From Lishizhenia tianjinensis (GTDB taxonomy: Bacteria > Bacteroidota > Bacteroidia > Flavobacteriales_D > Crocinitomicaceae): a stretch of 64,000 bases of DNA. Location: contig CALQIX020000014.1 of assembly GCA_943330745.2 (NCBI GenBank), forward strand, positions 21,848 through 85,847, read 5' to 3'. Numbering within the stretch: the first letter of the stretch is position 1; each line of letters opens with the position of its first letter. The position numbers were made by a program, and so were the translations under genes. Under the pieces are notes generated by a model that saw nothing but the letters and a program-made list of their open reading frames with translations, was not told where the DNA came from and did not search any database. Below are positions 1 to 9,915 of this stretch, in pieces.

Positions 1-80
1 CCTTTTTGTTAAGAAGAAAAATTAAATGTTGTATTGTTTTCCAGACATTTTTAATGTTTATTTTACTCAATTAAGCTTCA

Positions 81-1220
81 TTAATTGCTAGGAAAATTCT
101 GGATAAACAGTTCACTAAACCCAAATGGGAAGCGATATAAATTAGCATCAGTTGACAAAAGAATAATAACTTCATTTTCAGCTATTTCTTTTTTGAAATC
201 TATATTTGAAGCAATAGTTGGTTTGTCATAGTGATCGGGATATACCTCCTGATTGTAAAACCAAAACTTTCCATTATTAAATAAACTTGAAGAAAATCCT
301 GCATTAAACATTCCCCAATAATAGCTATCAGCAATAACCATTGTTTTATGTTTGTTTTGTTCGGGGTTTTTAATTTCAAAAGTAGGATAAGCCATTGGAT
401 AGGTGGCTGTTTGAAAAATTAAATTTAATCCTTCACCAATATCATAATCTCTATCTTTGTTTTTTACTGACATTTCAACGGAAGTAATTGTTAACGCTGG
501 GTATTGAAGCCCCGATTTTCTTTCGATAAATTGTAATAAAGAATCCATAGCTATTACCTCTCCATATTTACTCCAATGTATCCCGGATTGAGGAAAAAGA
601 GGATACTTCGATGTGGATTTTAGTTTCAAAAACCAATCTTTCATATCTACAAGATTCAATCCGTAGGTCTTCATAAACCCTCTATAGTCATCATAATTGG
701 TGCGGCCTTTTTTTCTTCTGCATGAATCAGGAAAATACTCTGGGAAAAAGGATCCCTTACCCGGAGCTAGCACAATTATTAATGTTTTGTTCATTTCCTT
801 CAGTTTTGTTTGCACATACTTTAAACGCACCACATTTTTTTCAATGCTATCCTTTCCAATATAATCTAATCCATAATAGGACTTGATGTAATTATATTCA
901 TACAAATAGCCATTTTTACCGATAACAACACCATTCGCTTGAACTTTTTGATATATCCAATATTTTAACTGATTGTTTAAACGAATAAAACTAGAACGGA
1001 AACCAAACTTTTCATTAAAATATTTTTCATAATCTTCTTGAAAAAAACCACTCTGCAAGCTATCGATAGTGCACCCGGGCATTTTTGGTTCCACAATGGC
1101 GCCTTTCAATGCTTTTTCATTGGAGAAATGAGTAAAAAACTGAATTAATGGAACACACATCCCTAGTATCAAGATATAAAACATGATTTTCTTTATTCGA
1201 TCCGAATTTCTGTTTTCCAT
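81..1220 (-). CDS. AlgX/AlgJ-like SGNH-fold polysaccharide O-acetyltransferase
   Basis: About 379 residues. One N-terminal membrane segment (about residues 11-31) anchors a periplasmic domain. An HW motif (SGIHWS, His about 215) and a late ADSYYWG motif (Ser about 299) resemble the His and nucleophile-Ser blocks of the DHHW/AlgX-AlgJ family, which transfers acetyl groups onto extracellular polysaccharide. The ATG at 1220 shares its A with the stop of the upstream MBOAT gene (TGATG overlap), so the two are translationally coupled; the TTG one codon earlier is less likely. Together they look like a minimal AlgI/AlgJ acetylation pair: MBOAT moves acetyl across the membrane and this enzyme places it. 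The polysaccharide is unknown. Family assignment rests on motifs and neighbour; the exact acceptor cannot be told. Confidence 0.75.
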   Translation of the reverse strand: MENRNSDRIKKIMFYILILGMCVPLIQFFTHFSNEKALKGAIVEPKMPGCTIDSLQSGFFQEDYEKYFNEKFGFRSSFIRLNNQLKYWIYQKVQANGVVIGKNGYLYEYNYIKSYYGLDYIGKDSIEKNVVRLKYVQTKLKEMNKTLIIVLAPGKGSFFPEYFPDSCRRKKGRTNYDDYRGFMKTYGLNLVDMKDWFLKLKSTSKYPLFPQSGIHWSKYGEVIAMDSLLQFIERKSGLQYPALTITSVEMSVKNKDRDYDIGEGLNLIFQTATYPMAYPTFEIKNPEQNKHKTMVIADSYYWGMFNAGFSSSLFNNGKFWFYNQEVYPDHYDKPTIASNIDFKKEIAENEVIILLSTDANLYRFPFGFSELFIQNFPSN

Positions 1221-2644
1221 CAAAATCTAAAATAAATGAACGGGTTAAATCCTGTCGCCGTAATATAGCTTGCTGATATTCCATATAAAATAACAGCACA
1301 AAACAACACTAATAAAGCTTGTGAAATTGAATAATTCCATTCTTTATAAATCGTGGTTTGAATTTGTTTTCCAATTCTCGTTAATCCGATAAATGAAATA
1401 AAGGCTGCAAGAATTAACGTTAGTACAAACTCTTTATTAATCAATGTTTTTGGTAGATTGAAATCAAATGAAAATAGAATTTTAATGTAATTGATGGCAT
1501 CAGAAAAATTCTCCAAACTGAAAAACACCCAGCCAATCATGACAACCATAAAAGTGAAAACCACACTTGGAATAGTCCCAATTGCCTTCAGTACTTTAGC
1601 CAAAAACATTCTGTCTAAAATCAAAAAAAGACCGTGAAAAGCTCCCCAGATTATAAAATTCCAGCTTGCTCCATGCCATAAACCAGACAATAAAAAAACC
1701 AAAATGAGATTGAAATACACGCGCGACTTACTTTTAACTTGATTTCCCCCTAAAGGAATGTACAAATAGTTTTTCATCCAGGTTCCCAAAGTCATGTGCC
1801 ATCTGCGCCAAAATTCGGTAATACTTCGAGAATTATACGGATTATCAAAATTCTCTGAAAAAGAAAACCCCATAATTTTCCCAATACCAATAGCCATATC
1901 CGAATAGCCTGAAAAATCAAAATATATTTGAAATGTGTATGCTAAAATTCCAAGCCAAGCACTAAAGGAATCTAATTGATTAAAAGGTAAATTCATCGTC
2001 GTGGTTGCAAATTCACCAAGAGCATTGGCAATTAACACTTTTTTTGCTAAACCGATAGAAAAGCGATAAAATCCAAAAATCTGATTATCCGTTGTTTCAT
2101 CACGATTTGGAATTTGGCCGGCAATTACATTAAATCGCACAATGGGGCCGGCAATTAATTTTGGAAAGCAAACGATGTATAATAAATAATGATGAATCCT
2201 TTTTAAAGGTGCGTGAACTCCTCGATAAACATCAATTGCGTAGGTCAAGGTTTCAAACGTATAAAAAGAAATTCCGATTGGGAGCGCAATTTTTATCCAA
2301 GAAACTTCATTAACTCCAATTGATCCAAGCACTGAATTGACATTTTCAATAAAGAAATTGGCATATTTAAAATAAGCGAGTAATCCTAAATTTAATGTGA
2401 GGGAACCCACCAAAAAAAGTTTTTTCCTTGCAACTGTTTTTGATTTGTAGATTTCATTGATTAGAAAAAAATCTATAATCGTCGCAGAGACTAATAAATA
2501 GATAAAAAGTGGAGCTCCCCAATAATAAAAAGCCAAACTAGATATAAGAATCCAACTGTTTTTAAATTGTTTGGGAAGTAAAATATATCCTACTAAAAAT
2601 GCGGGAAAAAAAAAGAATAAAAAGAAGGAACTACTAAATACCAC
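1220..2644 (-). CDS. MBOAT family O-acyltransferase (AlgI-like)
   Basis: Polytopic membrane protein of about 474 residues. It carries the MBOAT hallmarks: an RRWH motif (His about 283), followed by YIPLGG, and the invariant WHG histidine (about 324). AlgI/DltB-type proteins bring acetyl groups through the inner membrane for O-acetylation of exopolysaccharide or cell-wall polymers. A TTG at 2650 is possible, but the GTG at 2644 gives the usual family N-terminus (M-V-F-S-S), so I prefer it. The next gene overlaps the stop codon and encodes the partner periplasmic acetyltransferase. No polysaccharide synthase lies in the visible part, so the substrate is open. Confidence 0.85.
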   Translation of the reverse strand: MVFSSSFFLFFFFPAFLVGYILLPKQFKNSWILISSLAFYYWGAPLFIYLLVSATIIDFFLINEIYKSKTVARKKLFLVGSLTLNLGLLAYFKYANFFIENVNSVLGSIGVNEVSWIKIALPIGISFYTFETLTYAIDVYRGVHAPLKRIHHYLLYIVCFPKLIAGPIVRFNVIAGQIPNRDETTDNQIFGFYRFSIGLAKKVLIANALGEFATTTMNLPFNQLDSFSAWLGILAYTFQIYFDFSGYSDMAIGIGKIMGFSFSENFDNPYNSRSITEFWRRWHMTLGTWMKNYLYIPLGGNQVKSKSRVYFNLILVFLLSGLWHGASWNFIIWGAFHGLFLILDRMFLAKVLKAIGTIPSVVFTFMVVMIGWVFFSLENFSDAINYIKILFSFDFNLPKTLINKEFVLTLILAAFISFIGLTRIGKQIQTTIYKEWNYSISQALLVLFCAVILYGISASYITATGFNPFIYFRF

Positions 2645-2712
2645 AGCCAAATTTAATTAAATCGCAAGTGATTTCAACCTAAAGTACTATTTTCGTTTTA
2701 AATTTATTAAAA

Positions 2713-3921
2713 ATGAACCAAGAAGCATATATTATTGATGGAATTAGAACTCCTATTGGATCATTTGGCGGAATGCTTTCTCCTTTACGAGCAGATGATT
2801 TAGCCGCTTTAGCCATCAAAGCATTAGTCGAAAGGCATCCCAATCTAGATTTAACTAAAATTGAAGACGTAATTCTAGGGTGTGCCAACCAAGCCGGAGA
2901 GGACAATCGAAACGTAGCACGTATGGCAGGACTCCTTGCCGGACTTCCGGTTGATGTGGCTGGTGAAACAGTAAATCGCCTGTGTGCCTCTGGAATGGCG
3001 GCAGTTATTAATGCATCTCGGGCAATTAAAGACGGAGCAGGAGATTTATATATTGCCGGCGGAGTAGAACACATGACACGTGGTCCTTGGGTGATTTCCA
3101 AAACTTCATCCGCCTTCGGAAGAGACGCTCAGATGTATGACTCCTCATTCGGTTGGAGATTCATCAACCCCAAAATGGAAGCAATTTATGGTGTAGACAG
3201 TATGGGGTTGACTGCTGAAAATTTAGTTGATAAATATGGCATAGAGCGCGAAGCTCAAGATAAATTTGCTTGTTGGTCTCAAGAAAAAACTGCTGCAGCT
3301 CAAGCAACTGGTTTTTTTGATGGCGAAATAACACCTATTTCTATTCCTCAAAAAAAGAAAGACCCAATTCTTTTTTCACACGATGAATTTGCAAGAGCAT
3401 CCACCACCATGGAAAGTTTAAGTGGATTAAAACCAGCTTTCAAAAAAGACGGAACAGTAACAGCAGGAAATGCATCAGGTTTAAATGATGGAGCGGCCGC
3501 GTTGTTAATTTCCTCTGAAACGGGAGTGAAAACACATCAACTCAATCCCATAGCGCGTATTGTAAGTGCAGCGGTTGCAGGAGTTGAGCCTAGAATCATG
3601 GGAATTGGACCAGTTATCGCCTCTGAAAAAGCACTTCAACGAGCAAGATTAACATTACACGACATGGATGTGTTAGAGCTCAATGAAGCTTTTGCAGCAC
3701 AAGTACTTGCTTGCACACGCTCAATGGGCTTATCAGATATTGACCCACGTATAAATCCAAACGGAGGCGCCATTTCATTAGGGCATCCTCTGGGTATGTC
3801 GGGTGCGCGTTTATTGCTAACTGCCGCAAGAGAACTACAAAGAACGGGAAAACGCTATGCATTAGTTACCATGTGTATTGGTGTTGGCCAGGGATATGCA
3901 ACTGTTATTGAACGAGTATAG
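2713..3921 (+). CDS. Thiolase, 3-oxoadipyl-CoA/acetyl-CoA acyltransferase type (PcaF/PaaJ-like)
   Basis: A 402-residue thiolase with complete catalytic residues: nucleophile Cys91 (NRLCASG), His358 in GHPLG and Cys388 in MCIGVGQG. The wording around [17 protein letters not shown] and GWRFINPKM is closest to what I remember of 3-oxoadipyl-CoA thiolases (PcaF/PaaJ), rather than FadA, but in Bacteroidota such genes also serve general beta-oxidation. It cleaves 3-oxoacyl-CoA with CoA to release acetyl-CoA. No other phenylacetate or beta-ketoadipate genes are adjacent, so the substrate is uncertain. It starts 62 bp from the divergent MBOAT gene and is followed 16 bp later by an unrelated lipoprotein gene. 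A second thiolase lies at 56635. Confidence 0.85.
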   Translation: MNQEAYIIDGIRTPIGSFGGMLSPLRADDLAALAIKALVERHPNLDLTKIEDVILGCANQAGEDNRNVARMAGLLAGLPVDVAGETVNRLCASGMAAVINASRAIKDGAGDLYIAGGVEHMTRGPWVISKTSSAFGRDAQMYDSSFGWRFINPKMEAIYGVDSMGLTAENLVDKYGIEREAQDKFACWSQEKTAAAQATGFFDGEITPISIPQKKKDPILFSHDEFARASTTMESLSGLKPAFKKDGTVTAGNASGLNDGAAALLISSETGVKTHQLNPIARIVSAAVAGVEPRIMGIGPVIASEKALQRARLTLHDMDVLELNEAFAAQVLACTRSMGLSDIDPRINPNGGAISLGHPLGMSGARLLLTAARELQRTGKRYALVTMCIGVGQGYATVIERV

Positions 3922-3937
3922 TCTTATTAAGTAGAAA

Positions 3938-5521
3938 GTGAAAAATTATATATACATCTGTATCGTCCTTATACTTATTGCCTCGTGCAAAAAGAAATAC
4001 ACGTCTTGGAATACAGATTGGGCAACACCCATTATTTCCGACACGTTAAAACTGACCAATTTATTTAATGATTCAACCCTTACTGCATCCAATCAAACAA
4101 CGATTAACGTTAATTTAACGCGCACACTCTTAGATATTCGCTTATCAGATATAATTACCATACCAGACACTACGATAACACAAGTTTTCAGTCCCCTGTT
4201 TTCGTTAAACAACGTTCAGCCCGGAACAGCTTTCGTGAACACCATTGAAGAACATAGTTTTGATTTACAAGATGTTCAATTAAAAAAAATGCGGACTTCA
4301 GCGGGGAAAATAAAAGTGAAAGTTTTTAACCCCTTAACCACTAAAGCTTTTTTCACCATTCAATTACCTGGAGCCACCAAAAATGGTGTAGTATTCGAAC
4401 AAACGTATTTCGTAAATGCAGGTACAATTGCGCAACCTAGCACCGCAGAAGAAGAACTAGATTTGAGCGGGTATGATATTGATTTAACCGGGGAATCTGG
4501 ATTAAGCTATAATAAATTACAGTCAAAACTTAGCATTAAAACAGACCCAGACGGGCCGATTGTTTCGATTAATAGTCAAAATGATTTTACTTTTACAGGA
4601 CAATTTTCCGGGTTGAAACTAGATTATGCGAAGGGATATTTTGGGAATCAAATTATTTCAGATACCGCACTCTTTTCTATTCCTTACTTTAATAATGTAA
4701 TTGGAGGAATGGTTGATTTACCAACCACCAATGTAACATTTCTTATAGAAAACGGGATGAAAGTTTCCTTGAAAGGGATGCTAACACATGCGGAAAATAC
4801 AAACGTGGTGAACAATACAGTAGCATTAAACTCAACTGAAATTGGCTCTAATTTTTATGTTTCTCCTGCAACGGGTAGTTGGACAACCTTACAACCAAGC
4901 GAACAAAGTATAAACTTTAATTCAACAAATAGTAATATTGAACAATATATTGAAAACCTAGGAGCAGAGCACAAGGTTGGATACCAACTACAACTGAACC
5001 CGTGGGGAAATGTTTCAGGTGGGTCTGACGAAGTGTTTCCAAATAGCCGAATAAAGGTGAAAGTCAATGTACAAATGCCCTTACAGGTGGGTGCTGATGG
5101 TTTAACCCTACGAGACACATTTGATTTTAATTTGAGTCAAGACCCCACTAAAATTCATGCTAATTCAGGAATAATAACCGTTCAAGCAACCAATGCATTC
5201 CCAATTTCCTGTGAACCCACCCTTTATTTTATGGATGCAAACAATTTTGTTTTACATACGGTATTGGGTTCATCTCAAATTGCTTCCAGTGTTTTGGGCT
5301 CATACAACCCAACCAGCCAATTAATTGAAAAGAAATCAAGTGTGGAGTTTATTTTACCAAAGGAATTGATTGCCGATTTAGATAAAATAAAATTTGTTTC
5401 CATTGAAGCGCGATTTGATACGCCAAATACAACTGGATCAAATCAACAACAAAGCATTCCATATGGTGCTTTTCTTGCGGTGAAGATGAACGTTAAACTA
5501 AACGGAACCATTATTTACTAA
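3938..5521 (+). CDS. Large lipoprotein of unknown function
   Basis: The 527-residue product starts with a GTG, then a short signal peptide ending in a lipobox (IASC, Cys about 17) followed by three lysines. The rest is Thr/Asn/Ser-rich and looks all-beta, typical of Bacteroidota surface or periplasmic lipoproteins. I do not recognise a named domain. The stop codon overlaps the ATG of the next gene (TAATG), and that gene encodes an outer-membrane barrel, with a T9SS cargo gene overlapping after it. A shared role at the outer membrane is likely (inference). Being lipidated next to a barrel could mean a barrel-associated surface lipoprotein. Function unknown. Confidence 0.7.
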   Translation: MKNYIYICIVLILIASCKKKYTSWNTDWATPIISDTLKLTNLFNDSTLTASNQTTINVNLTRTLLDIRLSDIITIPDTTITQVFSPLFSLNNVQPGTAFVNTIEEHSFDLQDVQLKKMRTSAGKIKVKVFNPLTTKAFFTIQLPGATKNGVVFEQTYFVNAGTIAQPSTAEEELDLSGYDIDLTGESGLSYNKLQSKLSIKTDPDGPIVSINSQNDFTFTGQFSGLKLDYAKGYFGNQIISDTALFSIPYFNNVIGGMVDLPTTNVTFLIENGMKVSLKGMLTHAENTNVVNNTVALNSTEIGSNFYVSPATGSWTTLQPSEQSINFNSTNSNIEQYIENLGAEHKVGYQLQLNPWGNVSGGSDEVFPNSRIKVKVNVQMPLQVGADGLTLRDTFDFNLSQDPTKIHANSGIITVQATNAFPISCEPTLYFMDANNFVLHTVLGSSQIASSVLGSYNPTSQLIEKKSSVEFILPKELIADLDKIKFVSIEARFDTPNTTGSNQQQSIPYGAFLAVKMNVKLNGTIIY

Positions 5522-6747
5522 TGAAAAAAATAACGCTAATATTCTTTTTATTACACGGTTTACTTAGTAATGCTCAGTCATGGCTTCCTATTCAACAAGA
5601 TACTTTACTCGAAAAGAGGCATGAATTGATTTTTACCGGAACAGCTGATTACGCTTCCACCTCATTACATAAATCACTAACACAAAAGTTATTTTATGGA
5701 GGAGAAATTACAGATGAAATCAAGGATAAAAGCTTAAAATTACACAAAGGAATTAATCAATTTGGTTTAGATTTAAATGCGGAAATTGTATACCGAAATT
5801 TTCAAGCAAATTTATTTGGAAAAGCGAAATGGGGTTTTACCGTTAAAGCGGGATATTATTCGTTCATCAATGCACGTTATTCAACAGACTTGTTTAAACT
5901 TACCTTTTATGGTAATGATAGTTTCATTGGAAACACCGCTTCGATTTCTGGAACTCAATTTGCCGCATATGGATATCAAAAAATAGGATTTGGTTGGTTG
6001 GATAAAAAATCAAAATCATCCATTTCATTAAATCTCTATAATCTATCCAATTACAGCGATGCCCTTATACGGAAGGGAGAAATATTTCAATCGCAAAACA
6101 TTGACTCTTTATCCATTGCTTTTGATGGTCGAGCAAGTTTCACAAATGGATCTTCCTATTTTAAAGGATTTGGCGCCGGAATCGATGCAGATATTCGATT
6201 TACAGTGCCAACAAAAAACAATAAGGCCCTGTATTATCAATTGTTAGCAAAAAATATTGGTTTTACCTCTTTGCGTGAATCAATGACAAGATATAGCGGA
6301 GACTCTGTCTTCACCTTCACAGGATTAACGTTTAATCAAGTGTTAAATGGAAGTTCATTTTTAGATTCTAATTTTTCGGTGTTAGATACATTAGGAATTC
6401 AACAATCCCAAACTAAAACAACTGTTTTTTTACCTGGATTTCTGCAATTTTCAAAATTAGTAGACACTCATTCAAGCAGAAGGCTTCAAGAATTTTATGG
6501 AATTCGCTTATTTCTTGCTTCTGCCTATACACCCCTCGTTTTTGCTGGACTAGACTACCGAATTCCAATAGGAAAATCGAACGCGTTAAACATGGGTGTA
6601 AATTCAAGCTATGGAGGATTTGCTAAGTTTCGCTTTGGTTTATATTCAAGCCTGCGAATTAAAAACTGGAACCTTGGCTTAGCAAGTGAAAATATTATTG
6701 GTAAAACGGGACAATCCATATTAATTAGAATACAATGCGCTTTTTAA
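5521..6747 (+). CDS. Outer-membrane beta-barrel protein, DUF5723-like
   Basis: 408 residues with a signal peptide (about 1-18, ending in SNAQ) and many alternating amphipathic strands rich in Tyr, Phe, Gly and Asn. The protein ends in an aromatic residue (IQCAF), as expected for a barrel recognised by the BAM machinery. The overall look matches the DUF5723 family of Bacteroidota outer-membrane proteins (recalled similarity, not searched). Translationally coupled to the lipoprotein upstream and overlapping the T9SS cargo gene downstream by 13 bp, so the three form a tight operon. Substrate or role unknown. Confidence 0.65.
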   Translation: MKKITLIFFLLHGLLSNAQSWLPIQQDTLLEKRHELIFTGTADYASTSLHKSLTQKLFYGGEITDEIKDKSLKLHKGINQFGLDLNAEIVYRNFQANLFGKAKWGFTVKAGYYSFINARYSTDLFKLTFYGNDSFIGNTASISGTQFAAYGYQKIGFGWLDKKSKSSISLNLYNLSNYSDALIRKGEIFQSQNIDSLSIAFDGRASFTNGSSYFKGFGAGIDADIRFTVPTKNNKALYYQLLAKNIGFTSLRESMTRYSGDSVFTFTGLTFNQVLNGSSFLDSNFSVLDTLGIQQSQTKTTVFLPGFLQFSKLVDTHSSRRLQEFYGIRLFLASAYTPLVFAGLDYRIPIGKSNALNMGVNSSYGGFAKFRFGLYSSLRIKNWNLGLASENIIGKTGQSILIRIQCAF

Positions 6748-8195
6748 TTTTTTTTATCTTTTTAATTAATTGTTCGATATCATTCGGGCAAATTCATTTT
6801 TATAAAACCTACTCAGGAAATGGGTATGATAAAGCAGAGGGTATTGCCCAATTAGAAGACTCATCGTATATTATAACAGGAAGTTCAAGCAGTTGGAGTG
6901 GTAACTCAGATGCTTTCTTACTTCATTTGGACAGTTTAGGCAATTATTTGTGGAGTAGAAATTTTGGAGGACTAGAATCTGATTGCGGAAAAAGGGTTCT
7001 ATACAATTCAGATTTAGGCTTTTATGTGGCTGGTTACTCGAATTCATATAACTCAAGCGGAGATTTTGATGCCTATTTACTAAAGACAGATGTTAATGGG
7101 AACGACTTGTGGCACAAAACATATGGCAAATCAACATCTTGGGAGCGGATAAATGATGCTGTGATGACTCTTGATTCCGGAATAATTATGGTTGGTGAAA
7201 CAGTAAATATGTCCAATGACAATTCTGATATTTACATTATAAGAACCACAAAGGATGGGGATACTCTTTGGACAAAGAATATTGGTGGGATGGGAAAAGA
7301 CTATGCTAATTCAATTATAAAACTTGGAAATAACTATTTAGTAGGTGGGCAGTATTTTATACCTGACTCAAACATGGTTAAAGGTTTTGTAATAGAACTA
7401 AATGATCAAGGGAGTGTTTTGAGTTTTGATACAATTTCAGATAAAACAGGAAATTATTATGTTACAGACTTATCCCTTGGGGTTGGAAAATATTATGTCA
7501 TCGGTTACAGAGAATATGCAGGAAATAATAACGATTATTACGGGGTATACGATTTAAGTGGTAATTTAATAAATCATTACACGTTCGTTTATTCGGGATA
7601 CACTACGATATTGAGCCAAGGTGCTTACATTCCTGCTAACGACAGGGTGGCAATAGGTTATCAAACAATAAACCCCGGAACGAATCAGGATGCCTTTGAT
7701 TTATCAATAGCCTATTATTATCCACAAAATTTATTTTACATCGCACCTATTTGGTCTGCTGCCATATCGAATTTTGGGCTTGATCAATTAAACGATTTAA
7801 TTCCGACAAGTGACGGTGCATTTATTACAGTTGGTTTTAACTCAATAGTAGACGATGGAATTGTTCAGCCAAATGGTGGAAGTAATATTTTTGTGGCAAA
7901 AGTAGGGCCCGATAATGTATTTCCAAATGCGTTCGGAACAATTTTAAACCAACTTGTTATTACTCCAGAAATTACTTCTGAAAAAATTCATGTCTACCCA
8001 AATCCTATTTCTGATGTGTTGCACATTGAAATCAACCAACAGGAAAACAAAACTATTAAACTCATCAATCACCTTGGGCAAATCGTGTTACAAGAAACCG
8101 GCATAGGAACCATACAACTGAATACATCCTGCCTAGCTGAAGGAGTGTATTTGTTAAGTGTTGAAGGTTTTGTCTACAAACTAATTAAGCGCTAA
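6735..8195 (+). CDS. Secreted repeat protein with T9SS type A sorting domain
   Basis: 486 residues: a signal peptide (about 1-18, ending SFGQ), then at least three repeats of about 50 residues built around D-x-x-G-(N/D)-x-LW-x-(K/R)-x-x-GG (for example SLGNYLWSRNFGG, DGDTLWTKNIGG). This suggests a beta-propeller-like fold. The last 75 residues form a type A C-terminal domain: VYPNPISDVLHIE, a G-Q-I-V turn, then EGVYLL and a basic end (IKR). Such domains direct export through the T9SS, whose translocon SprA is encoded at 38976. The start overlaps the barrel gene, so cargo and barrel are co-expressed. Probably a cell-surface or released adhesin-like protein; ligand unknown. Confidence 0.8.
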   Translation: MRFLIFFIFLINCSISFGQIHFYKTYSGNGYDKAEGIAQLEDSSYIITGSSSSWSGNSDAFLLHLDSLGNYLWSRNFGGLESDCGKRVLYNSDLGFYVAGYSNSYNSSGDFDAYLLKTDVNGNDLWHKTYGKSTSWERINDAVMTLDSGIIMVGETVNMSNDNSDIYIIRTTKDGDTLWTKNIGGMGKDYANSIIKLGNNYLVGGQYFIPDSNMVKGFVIELNDQGSVLSFDTISDKTGNYYVTDLSLGVGKYYVIGYREYAGNNNDYYGVYDLSGNLINHYTFVYSGYTTILSQGAYIPANDRVAIGYQTINPGTNQDAFDLSIAYYYPQNLFYIAPIWSAAISNFGLDQLNDLIPTSDGAFITVGFNSIVDDGIVQPNGGSNIFVAKVGPDNVFPNAFGTILNQLVITPEITSEKIHVYPNPISDVLHIEINQQENKTIKLINHLGQIVLQETGIGTIQLNTSCLAEGVYLLSVEGFVYKLIKR

Positions 8196-8279
8196 GTACT
8201 TGTTAATTGTTGTTGATTTCTTTCACTTAAATTTTAATAACTGCTCTTTTCCCAAGGCAATTAAACGTTCTATATTCGT

Positions 8280-8287
8280 TACCTTTG
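8280..8287 (+). promoter_or_regulatory. Bacteroidota-type -7 element (TACCTTTG) for purH
   Basis: TACCTTTG matches the Bacteroidota TAnnTTTG -7 consensus and lies 17 bp before the purH ATG. No clear TTTG -33 element was found at the usual 19-21 bp spacing, so the call rests on the -7 box and position only. Confidence 0.5.
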
Positions 8288-8304
8288 CTCCCTAATTTCA
8301 GGGG

Positions 8305-9834
8305 ATGCAGACAAATAAAAAAATTCAATCCGCTTTAGTTTCTGTTTATAACAAAAACGGACTTGAGCCGATTGTTCGTGAATTACACAAACAGGGTGTT
8401 ATTTTTTATTCAACAGGAGGAACGGAAGCTTTTTTAAAAGAATTGAACATTCCGGTTATTGCCGTTGAAGATATAACTTCTTACCCTTCTATTTTAGGAG
8501 GAAGAGTAAAAACATTGCACCCGAAAGTCTTTGGTGGAATATTAAATCGACGAGATGTAGAATCTGACCAACAACAAATTGCTGAATATGAAATCCCAGA
8601 AATTGACCTTGTTATCGTTGATTTATATCCATTTGAAGAAACTGTTGCCGCGGGAGGAACACAAGAAGAAATCATTGAAAAAATAGATATTGGTGGAATC
8701 TCTCTCATTCGGGCAGCCGCTAAAAATTACCAAGATGTTATTATTATTCCTGCTATGGCGTATTACGCTGAATTTTTAGACATAATCTCAACACAACAAG
8801 GGGAAACAACATTAGAACAACGTAAAACATTCGCAAGAGAAGCTTTTCATACCTCTTCGCATTACGACACACAAATATTCTCTTATTTTAATCAAGGAGA
8901 GCGGCCTTATTTAAAAGTAAGCGAGTTCAACTCTTCTGTTTTAAGATACGGGGAAAACCCCCATCAAAGAGGATTTTATCATGGGGATCTAAACTCCGTT
9001 TTTGATAAACTGAATGGAAAAGATTTGTCATATAACAATTTGTTAGATGTTGATGCAGCGGTTAATTTAATGCATGAATTCAAATATGAAGACCCAACTT
9101 TTGCTATATTAAAACATAACAACGCTTGTGGTTTAGCAACAAGAAAAACGCTTTCTTTAGCATATCAAGATGCATTAGCAGGAGACCCTGTTAGTGCTTT
9201 TGGAGGGGTACTAATTGCTAACACTTCTATGGACAATCAAACGGCTCTAGCAATGAACGATTTATTTTTTGAAGTAATCATTGCACCATCCTACTCCGCA
9301 GATGCATTGGAAACTTTAATAAGTAAAAAAAACAGAATCATTCTTCAACAAAAATCTTTTGAATGGCCTAAAACCACCTTACGTTCTGCATTGAATGGTG
9401 TTTTAGAAGAAGACAGAAATGATAAAATGGAAACCGCTTCAGATTTAACAACACAAACAAACTTATCTCCTTCCGAACAGGAAATCGAAGATTTATTATT
9501 TGCCAATAAATTAGTCAAACACACAAAATCTAACACTATTGTTTTAGCAAAAAACAAACAATTATTAGCAAGCGGAACAGGTCAAACATCTCGTGTTGAT
9601 GCCTTAAAACAAGCAATTCACAAAGCAAAATCTTTTCAGTTCGATTTAAGCGGTGCTGTTATGGCCTCCGACGCATTTTTTCCTTTTCCTGATTGCGTAG
9701 AAATAGCACACAACGAAGGAATTAACACCGTTATTCAACCGGGAGGATCTATAAAAGACCAACTTTCCATTGATTATTGCAATTCTGTTGAAATGAAAAT
9801 GGTTTTTACGGGAACACGTCATTTTAAACACTAA
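8305..9834 (+). CDS. purH: Bifunctional AICAR transformylase/IMP cyclohydrolase
   Basis: The 509-residue protein performs the last two steps of IMP synthesis. The N-terminal MGS-like IMP cyclohydrolase domain (about 1-190) shows STGGTE and GGRVKTLHPK. The C-terminal AICAR formyltransferase domain follows (about 200-509), with the KHNNACG motif and a conserved end (DAFFPFPD, VIQPGGSIKD). Length fits the family. It sits 82 bp upstream of mreB, a conserved order in Bacteroidota. The other purine genes in the window, purD and purQ, are more than 20 kb away on the opposite strand. Confidence 0.97.
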   Translation: MQTNKKIQSALVSVYNKNGLEPIVRELHKQGVIFYSTGGTEAFLKELNIPVIAVEDITSYPSILGGRVKTLHPKVFGGILNRRDVESDQQQIAEYEIPEIDLVIVDLYPFEETVAAGGTQEEIIEKIDIGGISLIRAAAKNYQDVIIIPAMAYYAEFLDIISTQQGETTLEQRKTFAREAFHTSSHYDTQIFSYFNQGERPYLKVSEFNSSVLRYGENPHQRGFYHGDLNSVFDKLNGKDLSYNNLLDVDAAVNLMHEFKYEDPTFAILKHNNACGLATRKTLSLAYQDALAGDPVSAFGGVLIANTSMDNQTALAMNDLFFEVIIAPSYSADALETLISKKNRIILQQKSFEWPKTTLRSALNGVLEEDRNDKMETASDLTTQTNLSPSEQEIEDLLFANKLVKHTKSNTIVLAKNKQLLASGTGQTSRVDALKQAIHKAKSFQFDLSGAVMASDAFFPFPDCVEIAHNEGINTVIQPGGSIKDQLSIDYCNSVEMKMVFTGTRHFKH

Positions 9835-9915
9835 CTTTACTAATAATAAAAAAACTGAAACTTTTTTTTTGTTTTCTAGTACATACGTCCTATAATAATA
9901 CCAAATAGATAGAAA

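Noticed and set aside
1..80. Feature at the left edge
   Set aside because: Only AT-rich sequence beyond the stop of the AlgX-like gene; no gene or hairpin seen.
8289..8304. Short inverted repeat (CCCT...AGGG) just before the purH ATG as a riboswitch or hairpin
   Set aside because: Only 4 bp of pairing; no purine riboswitch structure could be recognised.
9835..9915. A-run and T-run near 9847-9870 as a purH terminator
   Set aside because: The two runs do not form a real stem with a GC core, so no terminator is claimed.
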